The notes under the pieces are model-generated. The model worked only from the letters and a program-made list of their open reading frames with translations, made no database searches and was not told the DNA's origin. Position numbers and translations under genes: made by a program. Shown one piece after another: positions 25,038-36,040 of a stretch of 64,000 nucleotides of DNA; position 1 is the stretch's first letter, and each line of letters begins with the position of its first letter. Source of the stretch: Botryotinia globosa (lineage: Eukaryota > Ascomycota > Leotiomycetes > Helotiales > Sclerotiniaceae). The stretch spans positions 1,452,501-1,516,500 of the forward strand of contig RCSZ01000005.1 of NCBI GenBank assembly GCA_014898425.1. The letters are read 5' to 3'.

Positions 25038-26100
25038 AGAGCCATGTTGCAAATTTGGGAAGCAATCGAAAACGGAACGTAATGGGGGAAGTACAGATGG
25101 GGGGGCGACATGGTATGGGATAAGATTACTAGGGCTCATGTTGCATTTTATTGCATCGCGCGAGTAAAAACTGAAAGGCTGGAGAGGTTTTGAAATTTGG
25201 GCGGGCGTTTAATTGGATTGGGTGTTTTTGTATGAATCCATGGATCTCTTGTAGATAGCAAGGGCTGTTCTAATCGTCTTCTTGGTCAATAAAATGACAT
25301 GGCATGTGAAATGAGCGGAAGGGGGCGTTTGTTAGATTTGGGATCAAAAAAGAAGCGTTGTGGTTCTTGAAGGGATTGGGAGCAGAGAATGAGAAGTTGG
25401 ATATGCTTTTGGGGGGGTCAGGTGGATGTATATCGATTGAAAGTGGGAGAGAATGGGTAGCGACGAAACTGAGATAGGGTAAATGGCAGGGAAGGGTCAC
25501 GATGATAGCTTGTAGAGCGAAATGCAAATATAATATATGAGTATCTTGTCTACGAATAGTGTTCCCATCTCATACAATATGTCTCACTTCCTTTCTTAGT
25601 CTTTTTCTTAGTCTTTTCTTCTGATGGTTCAATATCGGATATCATAAACGAACTGGTGAGTGACTCAACAAGATCCATTTATAATCTAAATGGCTTACAG
25701 GAATCTTTCCAGGTGATACGTTTTTCCCACATTAGAATGAATCCTGAGCCCAGGCTCTTTTCTTTACCCACCCATAACGTATTTATTCAGATCCAAATTG
25801 ACGCAGAATAAACCATCAAGAAGGGTTTTCAGATATACATACCGATGCATATACACTTCATATTTCTCCCCGAGATCCTTCTCATCTTTTCCACTCGCGC
25901 TGATCTGTATAGGATATGGGTAGATTATTAGAAGGATATCTTGTTAGAGAGGAGAGGGGTCATGTGTTGTGTTGTGTTGTGTTGTATTTTAAGGTATTGT
26001 AATATGATATGAGATGATATGATATAACAGGGAGCGATATCTCGCAATGTAAATCATTTGGAAGAGAGGGAAGAGAGGGAAGAGAGGGAAGAGAGAGGAG

Positions 26101-26139
<39 letters not shown>

Positions 26140-26714
26140 AGAAGGAGAAGGAGAAGGAGGGGAATATTGGTGGTTCTTTCTTTCCATGATCTTAGATTTT
26201 TGATGAGTCGGAGGATGTTTATCGTATGGGGTATGGGCGTGGATGTCGGTGTGGAGGTGGCGTGCTTGGTATTGATATTCGGGGTCGCTATCTATTGACG
26301 TTGAGTCCGGGCGGTGGCATGGGGAGTTGGGGAAATGGGTACGAAGATTGAAAACGAAGATATGGGCGAGTCGATTCTGATGCACGCATGGTGGAAATTA
26401 ATGATTCTTTGTATGTCCGTTCACTCCACTCCGAGGCTTACAGGGTGGGATTTATATCGAGGTGTATGTACAGATGAGGTATATATATTGATCATTGTCA
26501 AAACATTCTTTCTTGGGTATTTCTATACAAGTACTTGACCAACTTCTCTCCACGCATTATATTCTCGCGTGCAAAATCAAAATCATCCTCATCCATCCAA
26601 CCATACACTATGTATTTGAAATTGCCCACTTTAATGATATCCGTATCCGTATCCCTATGCACATAACCAAGCCTTCTTTTCGCGATTCTCCTTCTTCACT
26701 CTTCCAACTGAAAC
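25038..26714. other. Convergent intergenic region
   Basis: Between the 3' ends of CHS7 (plus) and choline oxidase (minus). It holds a TGTTG pentamer array (about 25963-25986) and a GA/GAAGG purine tract (26061-26160). The minus-strand Ser/Leu-rich frame at 25960-26385 is a by-product of those tracts. Confidence 0.6.
26061..26160 (+). repeat. Purine tract: GGGAAGAGA, GA and GGAGAA arrays
   Basis: About 100 bases of pure purine on the plus strand. The unit changes from a 10-base GAAGAGAGGG form to GA dinucleotides and then GGAGAA. Confidence 0.9.
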
Positions 26715-28427
26715 CTACAACCTCGGTTCCACCATTCCCTTCCATCCAGCCTCCTGTGCAATCATCTCCGCCGCTCTCTCTCCAATTGCCAAAACCGTCA
26801 ACATAGGATTGATAGTGGTCATCGTTGGGAAAACACCGGCATCCGCCACTCTCACTCTCTTGAGTCCTCTGACCTTCAATTTCTCATCACATACACTCAT
26901 CTTGTCCTGTGCACTACCCATTTTGGTAGTTCCAGCGGGGTGATAAACGGTGTGAGCAACCTTTCTTCCGTATTCCGAAAGTTGTTCATCAGTTTGAACT
27001 TCTGGGCCGGGTGCTACTTCACGGAGAAGCCAGTTTGAGAAAGGTGCCTTCTTTGCGATTTCACGGGCGGCCTTGAGACCGGCGACAATAGTGGCCGCAT
27101 CGTAACCTTCGGGGTCGGTGAAGTAGCGGAAGTCGAGGGCGGGTTTTACAGAGGGATCGGAGGAGGTGAGGTAAATACGTCCTCGTGATCTAGGACGGGG
27201 AATGTTGGGGGTCATGCAGAATGCATTTAGAGGGGCGTCGTAGCCTAGACGAGCAGTGTTGAGACAGAAGGGGATTTGGTAGCAGTGCATCATGATATCT
27301 GCAATGGTGCCATCTGGGAGACCTTTGGGGTTGAGTTCTGGGTGGGTGTGGTTCTTGGCGGCGTTGGGTAGTTCACGACGGAGGAAAATACCCGCGTCAC
27401 TGTCCATGGTAGTTTGAGGTGGAACGGGGGCATTGAGTTCCCACATGATGATGGATTCGGGGTGGTCGATAAGATTCTCTCCTACACCTGGAAGGTCGTG
27501 TACGACAGGGATGTGAAGGTCTTTGAGTTGTTGGGCAGGGCCAACTCCAGAGAGGAGCATAAGACGACAGGTATCGACTGCGCCAGCACAGAGGATAGTT
27601 TCGGTCTTAGGGGAGACGGTGAGTTTCTCGCCGGATTTCAAGGTTACGTTTACGCTCTTGACAGTCTTGCTGGAGTCAAAGTTAAGTTTGCTGACCCAGG
27701 CGTTGGTGAGAATAGTCAAGTTTGGTCGACTCTCGGCACCGCGGAGAATTGGGTGAATGTAAGCGACAGAAGCCGAACTTCTTCGTCCATCATCTGGGTT
27801 ATATGATACGGAGAAGAAACCGACTCCTTGTTCGAGAGCACCCTTCTCGCGAATTTCGTGGTTGAAATCATGGATGATGGGGATGTCCATAGCAGTAGAG
27901 CAAGATTGGACCCAATCCTTACAAATTTGATTCCTGTGGCGTGGATGAACAGGGTTAGTCTGGTTGCGGAGGTTATCAATGAGACGCATCATGGTCTTGA
28001 ATCCCCATCCTTGACATCCCAAACTCTCCCAAACTTGACAATCATATTCGAATGGACGGAATGATATCAGAGTGTTGTGAGAGGAGCAACCTCCAAGAAC
28101 CTTGGCACGTGAGTGTCTAATGTATGAATTTCCTATATTCTGTCAGCATCAACTTCCATTGCCCCGAGTAAAATCACAATCACCATTTGGTTGTTCCGTA
28201 GTTCCGTAGTCATAATCCAATTCTCCACCAAGTAATGTAAGCCATTCTTTGAGCTTCAATACTTTGTCATTATTGAAATCACTTGGACCACCCTCAATCA
28301 TAAGAATCTTCTTATTTGGTAAGTATTCGGAAAGTCTGCTAGCAATAACACATCCTGCTGTTCCACCTCCAACAATGAGATAGTCAAAGTCCTTGACTTG
28401 AGATGGGGATAGGAGATCGGTAGTCAT
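26715..28427 (-). CDS. Choline oxidase (GMC oxidoreductase family)
   Basis: Flavoenzyme oxidising choline to betaine aldehyde (and on to glycine betaine) with release of H2O2. Exons 28184-28427 and 26715-28132 give 553 aa. The 51-nt intron 28133-28183 (donor GTGATT, branch CTGAC, acceptor ATAG) restores NGNSYIRHSRAKVLGGCSS, the conserved GMC signature of choline oxidases. The Rossmann motif FDYLIVGGGTAGC is at about residues 15-26 and the ADP-ribose acid in MIEGGP. The second GMC signature is GAVDTCRLMLLSGVG. The C-terminal active site has VYHPAGTTKMG (catalytic His) and TINPMLT (catalytic Asn). The protein ends Pro-Arg-Leu, which fits a relaxed peroxisomal PTS1. It is divergent to betaine aldehyde dehydrogenase at 30362, supporting a choline substrate. 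Start at 28427 is preferred over an in-frame ATG at 28463. Confidence 0.92.
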
Positions 28428-30361
28428 CTTGAATACTTGGTCTGATGAAATTTGAATACCCAAAGGGAAAGGATTCTCTTCTATTCAGAAGAGAGAAAGA
28501 TGTAAATAAGAAACGATGAAGGTATTTGTAATAGCAACGTGTTGAAGGTCGCCCTCAGGTGACTTCTAAGTTCTATCTAGGGATGGATTGAGATTGAAGA
28601 TATCCTAGTCAAGGAGGGGCTGGAAGTGGATTCCCAATCGAGGCTATTCGGTATAATCGTATAACTTATAAGGCGGTATCGTAACAGAATATGGACGATC
28701 GAAGGAGGAGCCCCTGGGGTTGACTGTAGTCACTGTACTATTATTGCCTACCAGGTATGCAAAGATATAAAATGATAGATAAAAGTTGCCAAGTAGGGAA
28801 AGAGAGCGCGTGGTCGTTTAGATGGTTTGACTTGTGAAAATGAAAATGAAATGACGGTGAAGACGACGAAACAAGATGGAATTTATTAGTGAGAGAGAAT
28901 GGAGAATGGAGAAGAAAGAGAAAAAATTAGTTAAAATGTCTGTCTTGGTAGGCTTAGGAAACTAACTTCCCTCCTAGTGAATGTTTAAGAAGTTCTTTAA
29001 GAAGTTCTTTAAGAAGTCCACCAGTCCTTTACGAAGGAAGTACCTGGTACCTAGGTAGTTTTACCAAGTTATCAAGGATTCTCAATCTAGTAATACTGTA
29101 TGTAGTAATAGGTAGTAATGGGATATGGAGAGGGTATAACCGTATAAGTCAGTGAGTTAGTCAGTGAGTTAGTCAGTGAGTTAGTCGGTTAGAGTATTCT
29201 TGATAGAGTATTCTTGATAGAGTACTTTACTCTACTCTACTCTACCAACCTGAACCATTTCAAACAATGAAATCATATACCGCACAAAGAAAAGTGTAAT
29301 CCGAGGTCTGATGTAGTCTATAGATGCTGTCTGATGGAAAACTTTTCCCAGTGCTCTGATGTTGTTTGATGTATCATATATTAGACCAAATGAGGTTTAG
29401 ATCTGGTCAGCTTTTCTGGGGGACTGAAACATGTTGACCAATAATGACTTGAACTAAGTTAATGTAAAATGCCAAGCCGTTACTCTTATCCTTGTCAATC
29501 GTCGTCGTCATTACCAAATGAAGTGAGGTTTTCCCTATATACGTGATACATCCATTCATCATACATCATCTTTTGATCTGACCTTGAGCCGTCAACACTT
29601 CACTCACTCATCTACATAACTCTCCAGGTCAAGTCTTCAAGTCTTTCACTCTATACGACACAAGGACACAAGAGCTAGCTACCCATAACCCCCTTGTCTT
29701 GTCTTGTCTTATCGATACCCATACCATGAGATATCGTATTCCCCCTTGACTTATCATCCATATCAATCAATCAATGTCATTGCACTTCCCATCTTGCTCC
29801 TTCTTATCATCATCTCCAAAGATTCACCACAAGCCCTCCCGCTATCTAGATCCATCTACGGAGTACATACGAACTTCGAAGTGAAGGTGGCTGGTCATCA
29901 ATAACATATAATGATATAATCGCCTCATCTGCATCTGCAATCCCCCGAGAAGAAGGCGATTTCCCGTATCCAGTATTCCGCTCGGTATCTGACAAACGAT
30001 TCTCTTTCTGGTCCGATATTCCGCCATATTTTTGACAATTTCCCTCTTGGATATTTTCCATCGTATCCATTTTTTCCCACTCCACACTGGCCACGATTCC
30101 CAATTAGTATTGGTGTACAGGTTTGAATCAAGTCCATTCCAGCAATTCACTTCTTAGTAGCTACCGAAGAATACCGGTGTCAAGGGTGTGCGCTTTCCTT
30201 TTGCCCCACGAAGGAAATTATTTGCTTCGAGACCCATTCCCTTCTTTACCTCATTCATTGTATGGTATCATCCTGAGGTTTTCATTGGTGAAAGAAGTGA
30301 GTGAGCATTGAAAGTCATTGAGTATCAGCAGAAGATTGATCATCAAAACCTATTCTCAAAA
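28428..30361. promoter_or_regulatory. Divergent promoter region of the choline oxidase / betaine aldehyde dehydrogenase pair
   Basis: 1.9 kb separating two head-to-head genes of one pathway, so shared control is likely (inference). It contains two 12-base tandem repeats (TTTAAGAAGTTC near 28984-29017; GTCAGTGAGTTA near 29148-29192) and a TACTYCGTA motif at 29857-29865. Next to that motif is the 16-mer ATACGAACTTCGAAGT at 29867-29882. I could not identify a known operator. Confidence 0.5.
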
Positions 30362-31861
30362 ATGTCTACATACGCAGAACAACAGCTTTACTATGACGGC
30401 AAAGTCCAACAAGCAACTTCTAAAGAAACATTCACAACAGTCAACCCCGCAACAGGAAAACCTTTAGCACAGGTACAAAAGGCTTCTCCGTCAGATGTTG
30501 ATTCCGCGATAGCTTCGGCACGCAAAGCATTCCCATCATGGTCCCAGACACCACCAATTGTCCGCTCCCGAATTCTTCTCAAAGCCGTTCAGATACTTCG
30601 CGATCGAAACGATGAAATTGCTAAGGTGGAAACACACGATACAGGCAAAGCTTATTCAGAAACCAGCGCAGTCGATGTTGTTACTGGAGCAGACGTGCTA
30701 GAATATTTCGCAAGCTTAGTCGCAAGTGGGGGAATGAATGGTGAAACGACGCAATTAAGACCAGATGCATGGATATATACCAAAAAGGAAGCTCTGGGCG
30801 TATGTGCCGGCATTGGAGCTTGGAACTATCCAATTCAAATCGCTTTGTGGAAATCTGCACCTTGCTTAGCAGCTGGAAACTGTATGGTCTATAAACCATC
30901 GGAAGTAACCCCATTACATGGCCAAATACTCGCACAAGTTTATGCAGAAGCTGGATTACCACCGGGAGTCTTCAACATCGTACATGGAGATGGATCAGTA
31001 GGAGGATACTTGACCACCCACCCAGGTATTGCCAAAGTAAGTTTCACAGGTCAAGTTTCAACTGGACAAAAGGTTGCTGCTTCCGCGGCTGGCGGCATGA
31101 AATATGTTACCATGGAGTTGGGCGGTAAAAGCCCTCTCATTATCCTCCCAGATACCGACCTTGAAAATGCTGTTGATGGTGCCATGATGGCCAACTTCTA
31201 CTCCACCGGTCAAGTCTGCACAAACGGAACCCGAGTTTTTGTGCACGAAAGTATGAAATCGGCGTTCGAGAAACGTCTTGTCGAAAAGATGGAATACATT
31301 AGAGCTTTGGAACCAATGGATGCCAACAGTAATTTTGGTCCTCTCGTCTCAGAAATTCATTACAAGAAAGTCCTCAACTATATCCGACACGGAATTGAAA
31401 ATGATAAAGCAAAACTCCTCTACGGTGGTCCCGAAAAACCAACCAATATCCCAAGTGGACATGAATCAGGCTTCTGGGTTCGCCCTACCGTCTTCACAGA
31501 CTGTACAGATGATATGCTCATCACCCGCGAAGAAATCTTCGGTCCAGTTCTCTGCATCCTCACATATTCTACCACAGAAGAGGTTATCCGTCGCGCCAAC
31601 GATACAAAATTAGGATTGGCAGCTGGTGTCTTTGGCAAGAACATTAATGAATGTCATGAAGTGATCGGTCAGATTGAAGCTGGTATCACATGGATTAATT
31701 CATGGGGAGAGAGTCCCGCGGAGATGAGCGTAGGAGGTTGGAAAATGAGCGGAGTAGGTGTTGAGAATGGAAGGAGGGGATTAAATGCTTGGGTTAGAGA
31801 GAGAAGTACTTTGGTGCAGAATGGAGGTGGAGAGGTGGGAACCGTTTTTTGTAAATTGTAA
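30362..31861 (+). CDS. Betaine aldehyde dehydrogenase (aldehyde dehydrogenase superfamily)
   Basis: NAD(P)-dependent oxidation of betaine aldehyde to glycine betaine. Single exon, 499 aa, the normal family length. Catalytic residues are visible: AWNYP (about 153-157), the general base Glu252 in MELGGKSP, and the nucleophile Cys286 in [19 protein letters not shown] (cofactor site) and the C-terminal [20 protein letters not shown] match the BADH/ALDH9 branch. I chose the ATG at 30362 ([14 protein letters not shown]) over the in-frame upstream start at 30308, because homologues start just before this point. The protein ends Cys-Lys-Leu, a recognised PTS1-like tripeptide. Paired head-to-head with choline oxidase at 28427. 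Confidence 0.93.
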   Translation: MSTYAEQQLYYDGKVQQATSKETFTTVNPATGKPLAQVQKASPSDVDSAIASARKAFPSWSQTPPIVRSRILLKAVQILRDRNDEIAKVETHDTGKAYSETSAVDVVTGADVLEYFASLVASGGMNGETTQLRPDAWIYTKKEALGVCAGIGAWNYPIQIALWKSAPCLAAGNCMVYKPSEVTPLHGQILAQVYAEAGLPPGVFNIVHGDGSVGGYLTTHPGIAKVSFTGQVSTGQKVAASAAGGMKYVTMELGGKSPLIILPDTDLENAVDGAMMANFYSTGQVCTNGTRVFVHESMKSAFEKRLVEKMEYIRALEPMDANSNFGPLVSEIHYKKVLNYIRHGIENDKAKLLYGGPEKPTNIPSGHESGFWVRPTVFTDCTDDMLITREEIFGPVLCILTYSTTEEVIRRANDTKLGLAAGVFGKNINECHEVIGQIEAGITWINSWGESPAEMSVGGWKMSGVGVENGRRGLNAWVRERSTLVQNGGGEVGTVFCKL

Positions 31862-33033
31862 ATTTGGAGTTGATGGTGCTTAGATAGATATACCTGCATT
31901 TGAGGGAGTTGAGGAATTGAAAGTTGAGAAAGGAAGCAAACCATGAATCCTAAAATCTAGATTATTGGGACCACATCAATGCATACAGCATAGACGTGTC
32001 TTGTGACACTGGTCACAGAAAACATACCAATCTGGTGGAATGAAAAGAACATTCAACATTCTGCATGCTCGTCCGAGGTCAACCAGAGATGAAATCATTT
32101 GTGGGAGTTTCAATCTACAAATTCAACTATACATATCCCGGGACAAGGGCGAATAGTGGACATCACATAGCAGTAGTTTGACCTTATGTCAAGGTCAAAG
32201 TTGTCAAAAGACAAAGGTATAAAAAAAAAACTTTTTACAACTACTCTGACAGAACTGTTCTCTCTTTACCTCACCTTTTTTCTTCTTCTCGTTTTCAACC
32301 ATTTTCTGCAACTCGTCATCAACTTTCTCCAGCCCTTTGAAATGGCAACATTCTTGCTAGTGCAAGATGATTGTTATCATATAGCCCTCTGCATGAATAT
32401 TGCCATTCTTGTACTCCAGGCCAAAATAGGTTTCCAACATCGTCATAAATATTAAGGACAAATTTCCGTCATTCTCTCAAGATCTCTCATGTATGCAATC
32501 TTACAAATGCTCCGCTGCGTTACCTAGAATATCAATTTCTATGTTCATACATCGTAAGCTCATAATATTCGTCATTCGTAGGTACCAGGTATCCATTATC
32601 CGTCAGGGGGGGGGGGGTTTTTCCGGGGTTTTAGCTTTTGGAGTTTTTTTGCGATGCTTTTTGTTGATGGTGCGCTTCCGCTTGGTGATACACAAGGTAA
32701 ATTCTCTCAGAAGATGCTGTGTCAGCTGGTCAGACATTGACTTCATTATAGTCGTACAAATTTCTCTTGGCGGCCTTTGTTGTATTTTTGTACCTCTGCC
32801 AGGAGAAAATCAATAAAATCGATCGATCAAGCCAAAGTCATGACTGCAACAGGTGCGACAGGTGCAAATCTTCGAGCTCTGTCCTCGATCTCTGTGGTGG
32901 TATTAGTCTCTTGTCTTGATTACCAGAACCGTTCCAGTGGGTATGTGCTCACCTCTTCTCAATGCCAGGTCGGATTCACTGTTTTCTTCATGGAAATCAT
33001 GGACGGAGCCAAGGCGATCGCTAGGAAGATAAA
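31862..33033. other. Convergent intergenic region
   Basis: No supported gene. Contains a 12-base G run at 32606-32617. Short plus-strand frames around 32186-32816 include homopolymer-derived Gly/Phe stretches and no motif. Confidence 0.55.
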
Positions 33034-35217
33034 TTAGCTAGAGATCGCAAGGAAAGAACAATCGACGATTTCATGAGGGACATACTCGGGACGAATTTCA
33101 GCATTGGGGTTCAACTTCTTATACCAATGAAGAAAGTGATCAAGATCTTGTTCCTCGGCAATCACAATTCTCAACCTCGCGCTTTGAATCTCGACACCGT
33201 CATGGCCTTCCTCAAGTTTCGCCCTATACTTCTTACTCGATCTCGGCCTATAAATCTCGATTCTGCAGTCGCCCGACTTTCTGTGACAGAAGCCACCTAG
33301 AATCCAAGAACCATCGACTACCAACATGGGATACTGTGCGGCTTTGTCATCAGCGCCATCATAGGGGTGCAAGACTCCATTTTTCCTGAGCTTCACTTGT
33401 AGGCTATAGTTCTCACCGACATGTTGCCCAGGATTTTGAATACCTTTCTTGCCAGACCAGGTAACAGGGAAGGAGCGGGATGGGGTGCCAGCATCATAGG
33501 AAATATACTCGATAGGAATAACAAGGATGTATCGTTGAGCCTCTGGAATTATAAGCTTGTAAGTAACAGCTACTGGTCCAGATGACTCTGAGCTGGAGGA
33601 TCCAGTGCCAGTGATTGTTCTTCCCGATGGGCCTACATTACTATGTCTTGGAGTCAAGACATTTGATTGCATTGCCTCTACATAACTGGGTTGATTGACG
33701 GGAATTGATATTTGTGCCGACTCTACATTGATAGATTGAAATACACCGGTCACTTCTGAAGCTGGCTCCTCCTTGATACCCTCCTGCCGACCAAATTGGG
33801 GGGCTTGGCCACTCCAATTCCTACTCGCACCGCTGGCACTCGAAGAATTGGTTGCACTCGGGCGTACTGCTCGAAATTTAGATACTCCATCAGGCTTTTT
33901 CTGAATTTGAATCGGGGCTCCAGTCTTCGAGATATTTGTAGCATCGTAAAGATCGTTCAAATTTGAGTCAGATGCCTTTCGCTTTAAGGGAGTCATCAAG
34001 TGGCCTTTGCGGTAATCGGTGCGTTGTTTCTCTCCCATTTTCGAGGCATTGTCGGTGAGTCCAGCGTTCGACGATGCATATCTGGAGGCGCCCATGAAAG
34101 GGCTACTGATTTGTGACGACGAGTAACCTTGACGTGCGGTTTGTGCAAAGGGAAAAAGGCCGTTGGAAAAGTCCAATGTGGGTCTACTAGCAAAAGGTTG
34201 CTGCGCAAAAGCTGGTTGAAATCTAGTCGAAACCGAATTCCGTGGCACAAAATCATTTTGAGAAGTTGCTGCGTTCTCTCTGCCAAGGCCACAATCTCGG
34301 CCTGCGTTATGTACAGAGGGGTGCCGAGACTGAGCATGAGAACCAAAGGGCTTGTCAGAGGCCATGTTGAACGGTTTTGTTGGAACCTGAATGAGTAAAC
34401 GGTCTCGAAGATAGGGTGGATCATTCATTGAAGGACTTCTTTCTCTCTTAATCAAGGTAGATGGCAAGGCCTTAGTCTTTTGACGCTTAATCGAGTGATC
34501 AGCATTTCGAGATGGTTCGAATCCAAGGCTTGCAGTCATATAAGAAGAATCCACCGAATCTCCCACCGGAGAAGGAATCCTGGGTTCAAACTCTGGAGAA
34601 TCCACGAAAAGTGACTGGTTGCCATCTGGGCTCGCCACAAGATATTGACCCTGAATCACACTCTCAGTTCGACTCACAGGCATCGTCGATTCACCAGCGA
34701 AACTGGTAGATGGGCTATCAACGGCGGCGCCAGTGGCTGTGCCAGGGATCGCAAGATCAGAACCCAATGTGGGAATGGCGTTTTCTTGTTCCGGGCTCTG
34801 CGAAAGTAAGATATCCTTGGCTTTTTCTTCGCACTTTTGCAAAAAAATCTTGGCTTGTGCCTCTTGATTTCTCTTAAAATATCTATCTTTCTTCTCGGCC
34901 AAATCTTGATCCAGATCATCTCGCTCCATGTCAAAATCTACCTCAAGTACTTGCAGCTTTAATGAATATTCACCGGCGATGATTTTGGTTTCCGCAAGCT
35001 CATCTTCATTGAGGGTGGCCGTAGCACGATTCCGTCGATCTTCCAAATCTGCGACAGCGACATTGTATTCTTCTAGGATATTTTGATCCACGAATTCATC
35101 GTCATTGCATCTGGTATATGCATCGTTCCCAAGCATTTCTTGAGTGAGAAGTTTCATCTCCCCCATGAGGTGGTCGATCTTTTCCGCCGTGGGTTTGACT
35201 TTTCTGGATTCGTCCAT
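33034..35217 (-). CDS. Protein of unknown function with N-terminal coiled coil and conserved-looking C-terminal domain
   Basis: Intronless, 727 aa, family not recognised. The start at 35217 (MDESRKVKP) is preferred because the 43 codons upstream to 35346 are unlike the rest and hydrophobic. Residues about 1-140 are highly charged and helical, with heptad-like spacing (EEYNVAVADLEDRRNRATATL; MERDDLDQDLAEKKDRYFKR), so a coiled coil is likely. Residues about 140-550 are Ser/Asn/Gln-rich and probably disordered, with basic patches (IKRQKTKALPS; LKRKASDSN) that could act as nuclear signals. The last ~170 residues (from VTYKLIIPEAQRYILVIPIEYISY to the end) alternate hydrophobic and polar residues and look like a folded beta-rich domain (PMLVVDGSWILGGFCHRK; EIYRPRSSKKYRAKLEEG). 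It may be a nuclear scaffold; that is a guess. Confidence 0.75.
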   Translation of the reverse strand: MDESRKVKPTAEKIDHLMGEMKLLTQEMLGNDAYTRCNDDEFVDQNILEEYNVAVADLEDRRNRATATLNEDELAETKIIAGEYSLKLQVLEVDFDMERDDLDQDLAEKKDRYFKRNQEAQAKIFLQKCEEKAKDILLSQSPEQENAIPTLGSDLAIPGTATGAAVDSPSTSFAGESTMPVSRTESVIQGQYLVASPDGNQSLFVDSPEFEPRIPSPVGDSVDSSYMTASLGFEPSRNADHSIKRQKTKALPSTLIKRERSPSMNDPPYLRDRLLIQVPTKPFNMASDKPFGSHAQSRHPSVHNAGRDCGLGRENAATSQNDFVPRNSVSTRFQPAFAQQPFASRPTLDFSNGLFPFAQTARQGYSSSQISSPFMGASRYASSNAGLTDNASKMGEKQRTDYRKGHLMTPLKRKASDSNLNDLYDATNISKTGAPIQIQKKPDGVSKFRAVRPSATNSSSASGASRNWSGQAPQFGRQEGIKEEPASEVTGVFQSINVESAQISIPVNQPSYVEAMQSNVLTPRHSNVGPSGRTITGTGSSSSESSGPVAVTYKLIIPEAQRYILVIPIEYISYDAGTPSRSFPVTWSGKKGIQNPGQHVGENYSLQVKLRKNGVLHPYDGADDKAAQYPMLVVDGSWILGGFCHRKSGDCRIEIYRPRSSKKYRAKLEEGHDGVEIQSARLRIVIAEEQDLDHFLHWYKKLNPNAEIRPEYVPHEIVDCSFLAISS

Positions 35218-36040
35218 CTTGAAAAAGAAAGAGGAAAGAACAGTCGGGAGAACTTGAATTGAAATAATACCAGAAGCCACTGAAAAGTGTGTGCGCTTCT
35301 CTTCTCGTTGTTCTGGAAAAAGCGCCTCAGCAATTGAAAAATGCAAAGCCAGTGAGAATGCAATGATGAAATGATGTGCTTTGATTAAAATAAGAAGGAA
35401 GAAATCCGCTTCCCAAAGGAAATAGAAAGAAATCCAAAAAATTTAACCAATCGATCTTGAATTTTTGTGTGTTGTAAGGTTTGAGGAAAAAGGTTGTGGT
35501 GGGAGGTTTGGTTTGTTGGTGGGAATATCATACGGGGAATATTTACGTGTGGAAATTGCCGTGAAAACTCTGTCTCCGTGGCATCATTTCAAATTCACCA
35601 TGCCCTCCATCTGAATTTTTCAATTGGACAGCTGAAGCTCAAGGTCGAGGTAAATAGAAGTGAATCTTGGGAGACAGAAGTCTCTGATAGAATTATGAAC
35701 TTGCTTGCATTCGTTGAACTCCACTGCTACATCCATCATAGTCTTATTGATATCCTGGACTCTATGTCATCCCAACTATTCAAGGAGATACCTAGACTCA
35801 GAAAAGGTGAATATGTAATAACTTTTGACTCGACCTCAAGTCTCCGAGTCGACCATGGTCTCAGCCATCGTGGTCATCGTCAAGCTCTCTGGAAACATAG
35901 AGACTAGAACCATAGCTGCAAGAAGTTCATTCGCTTTGATCTACAACTCCGTGCCTTTTGTTCCTGCGCCACCTTCACCCCATGGCAAATGTTTCAAGAA
36001 TATCCATGGATACTGTCTATCTACATTGATTACTCGGCTC
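35218..36040. other. Intergenic, no gene supported
   Basis: Upstream of the 727-aa gene and downstream of the DUF7730-like gene, both minus. Plus-strand open frames at 35494-35907 and 35825-36157 have no motif, and the second overlaps the last exon of the gene at 36041. Confidence 0.5.

Noticed and set aside
28141..28190. A 30-nt GC-AG intron in choline oxidase (donor GCAATG)
   Set aside because: A 51-nt GT-AG intron (28133-28183) uses the same acceptor and restores the conserved NGNSYIRHSRAKV sequence, so the unusual intron is not needed.
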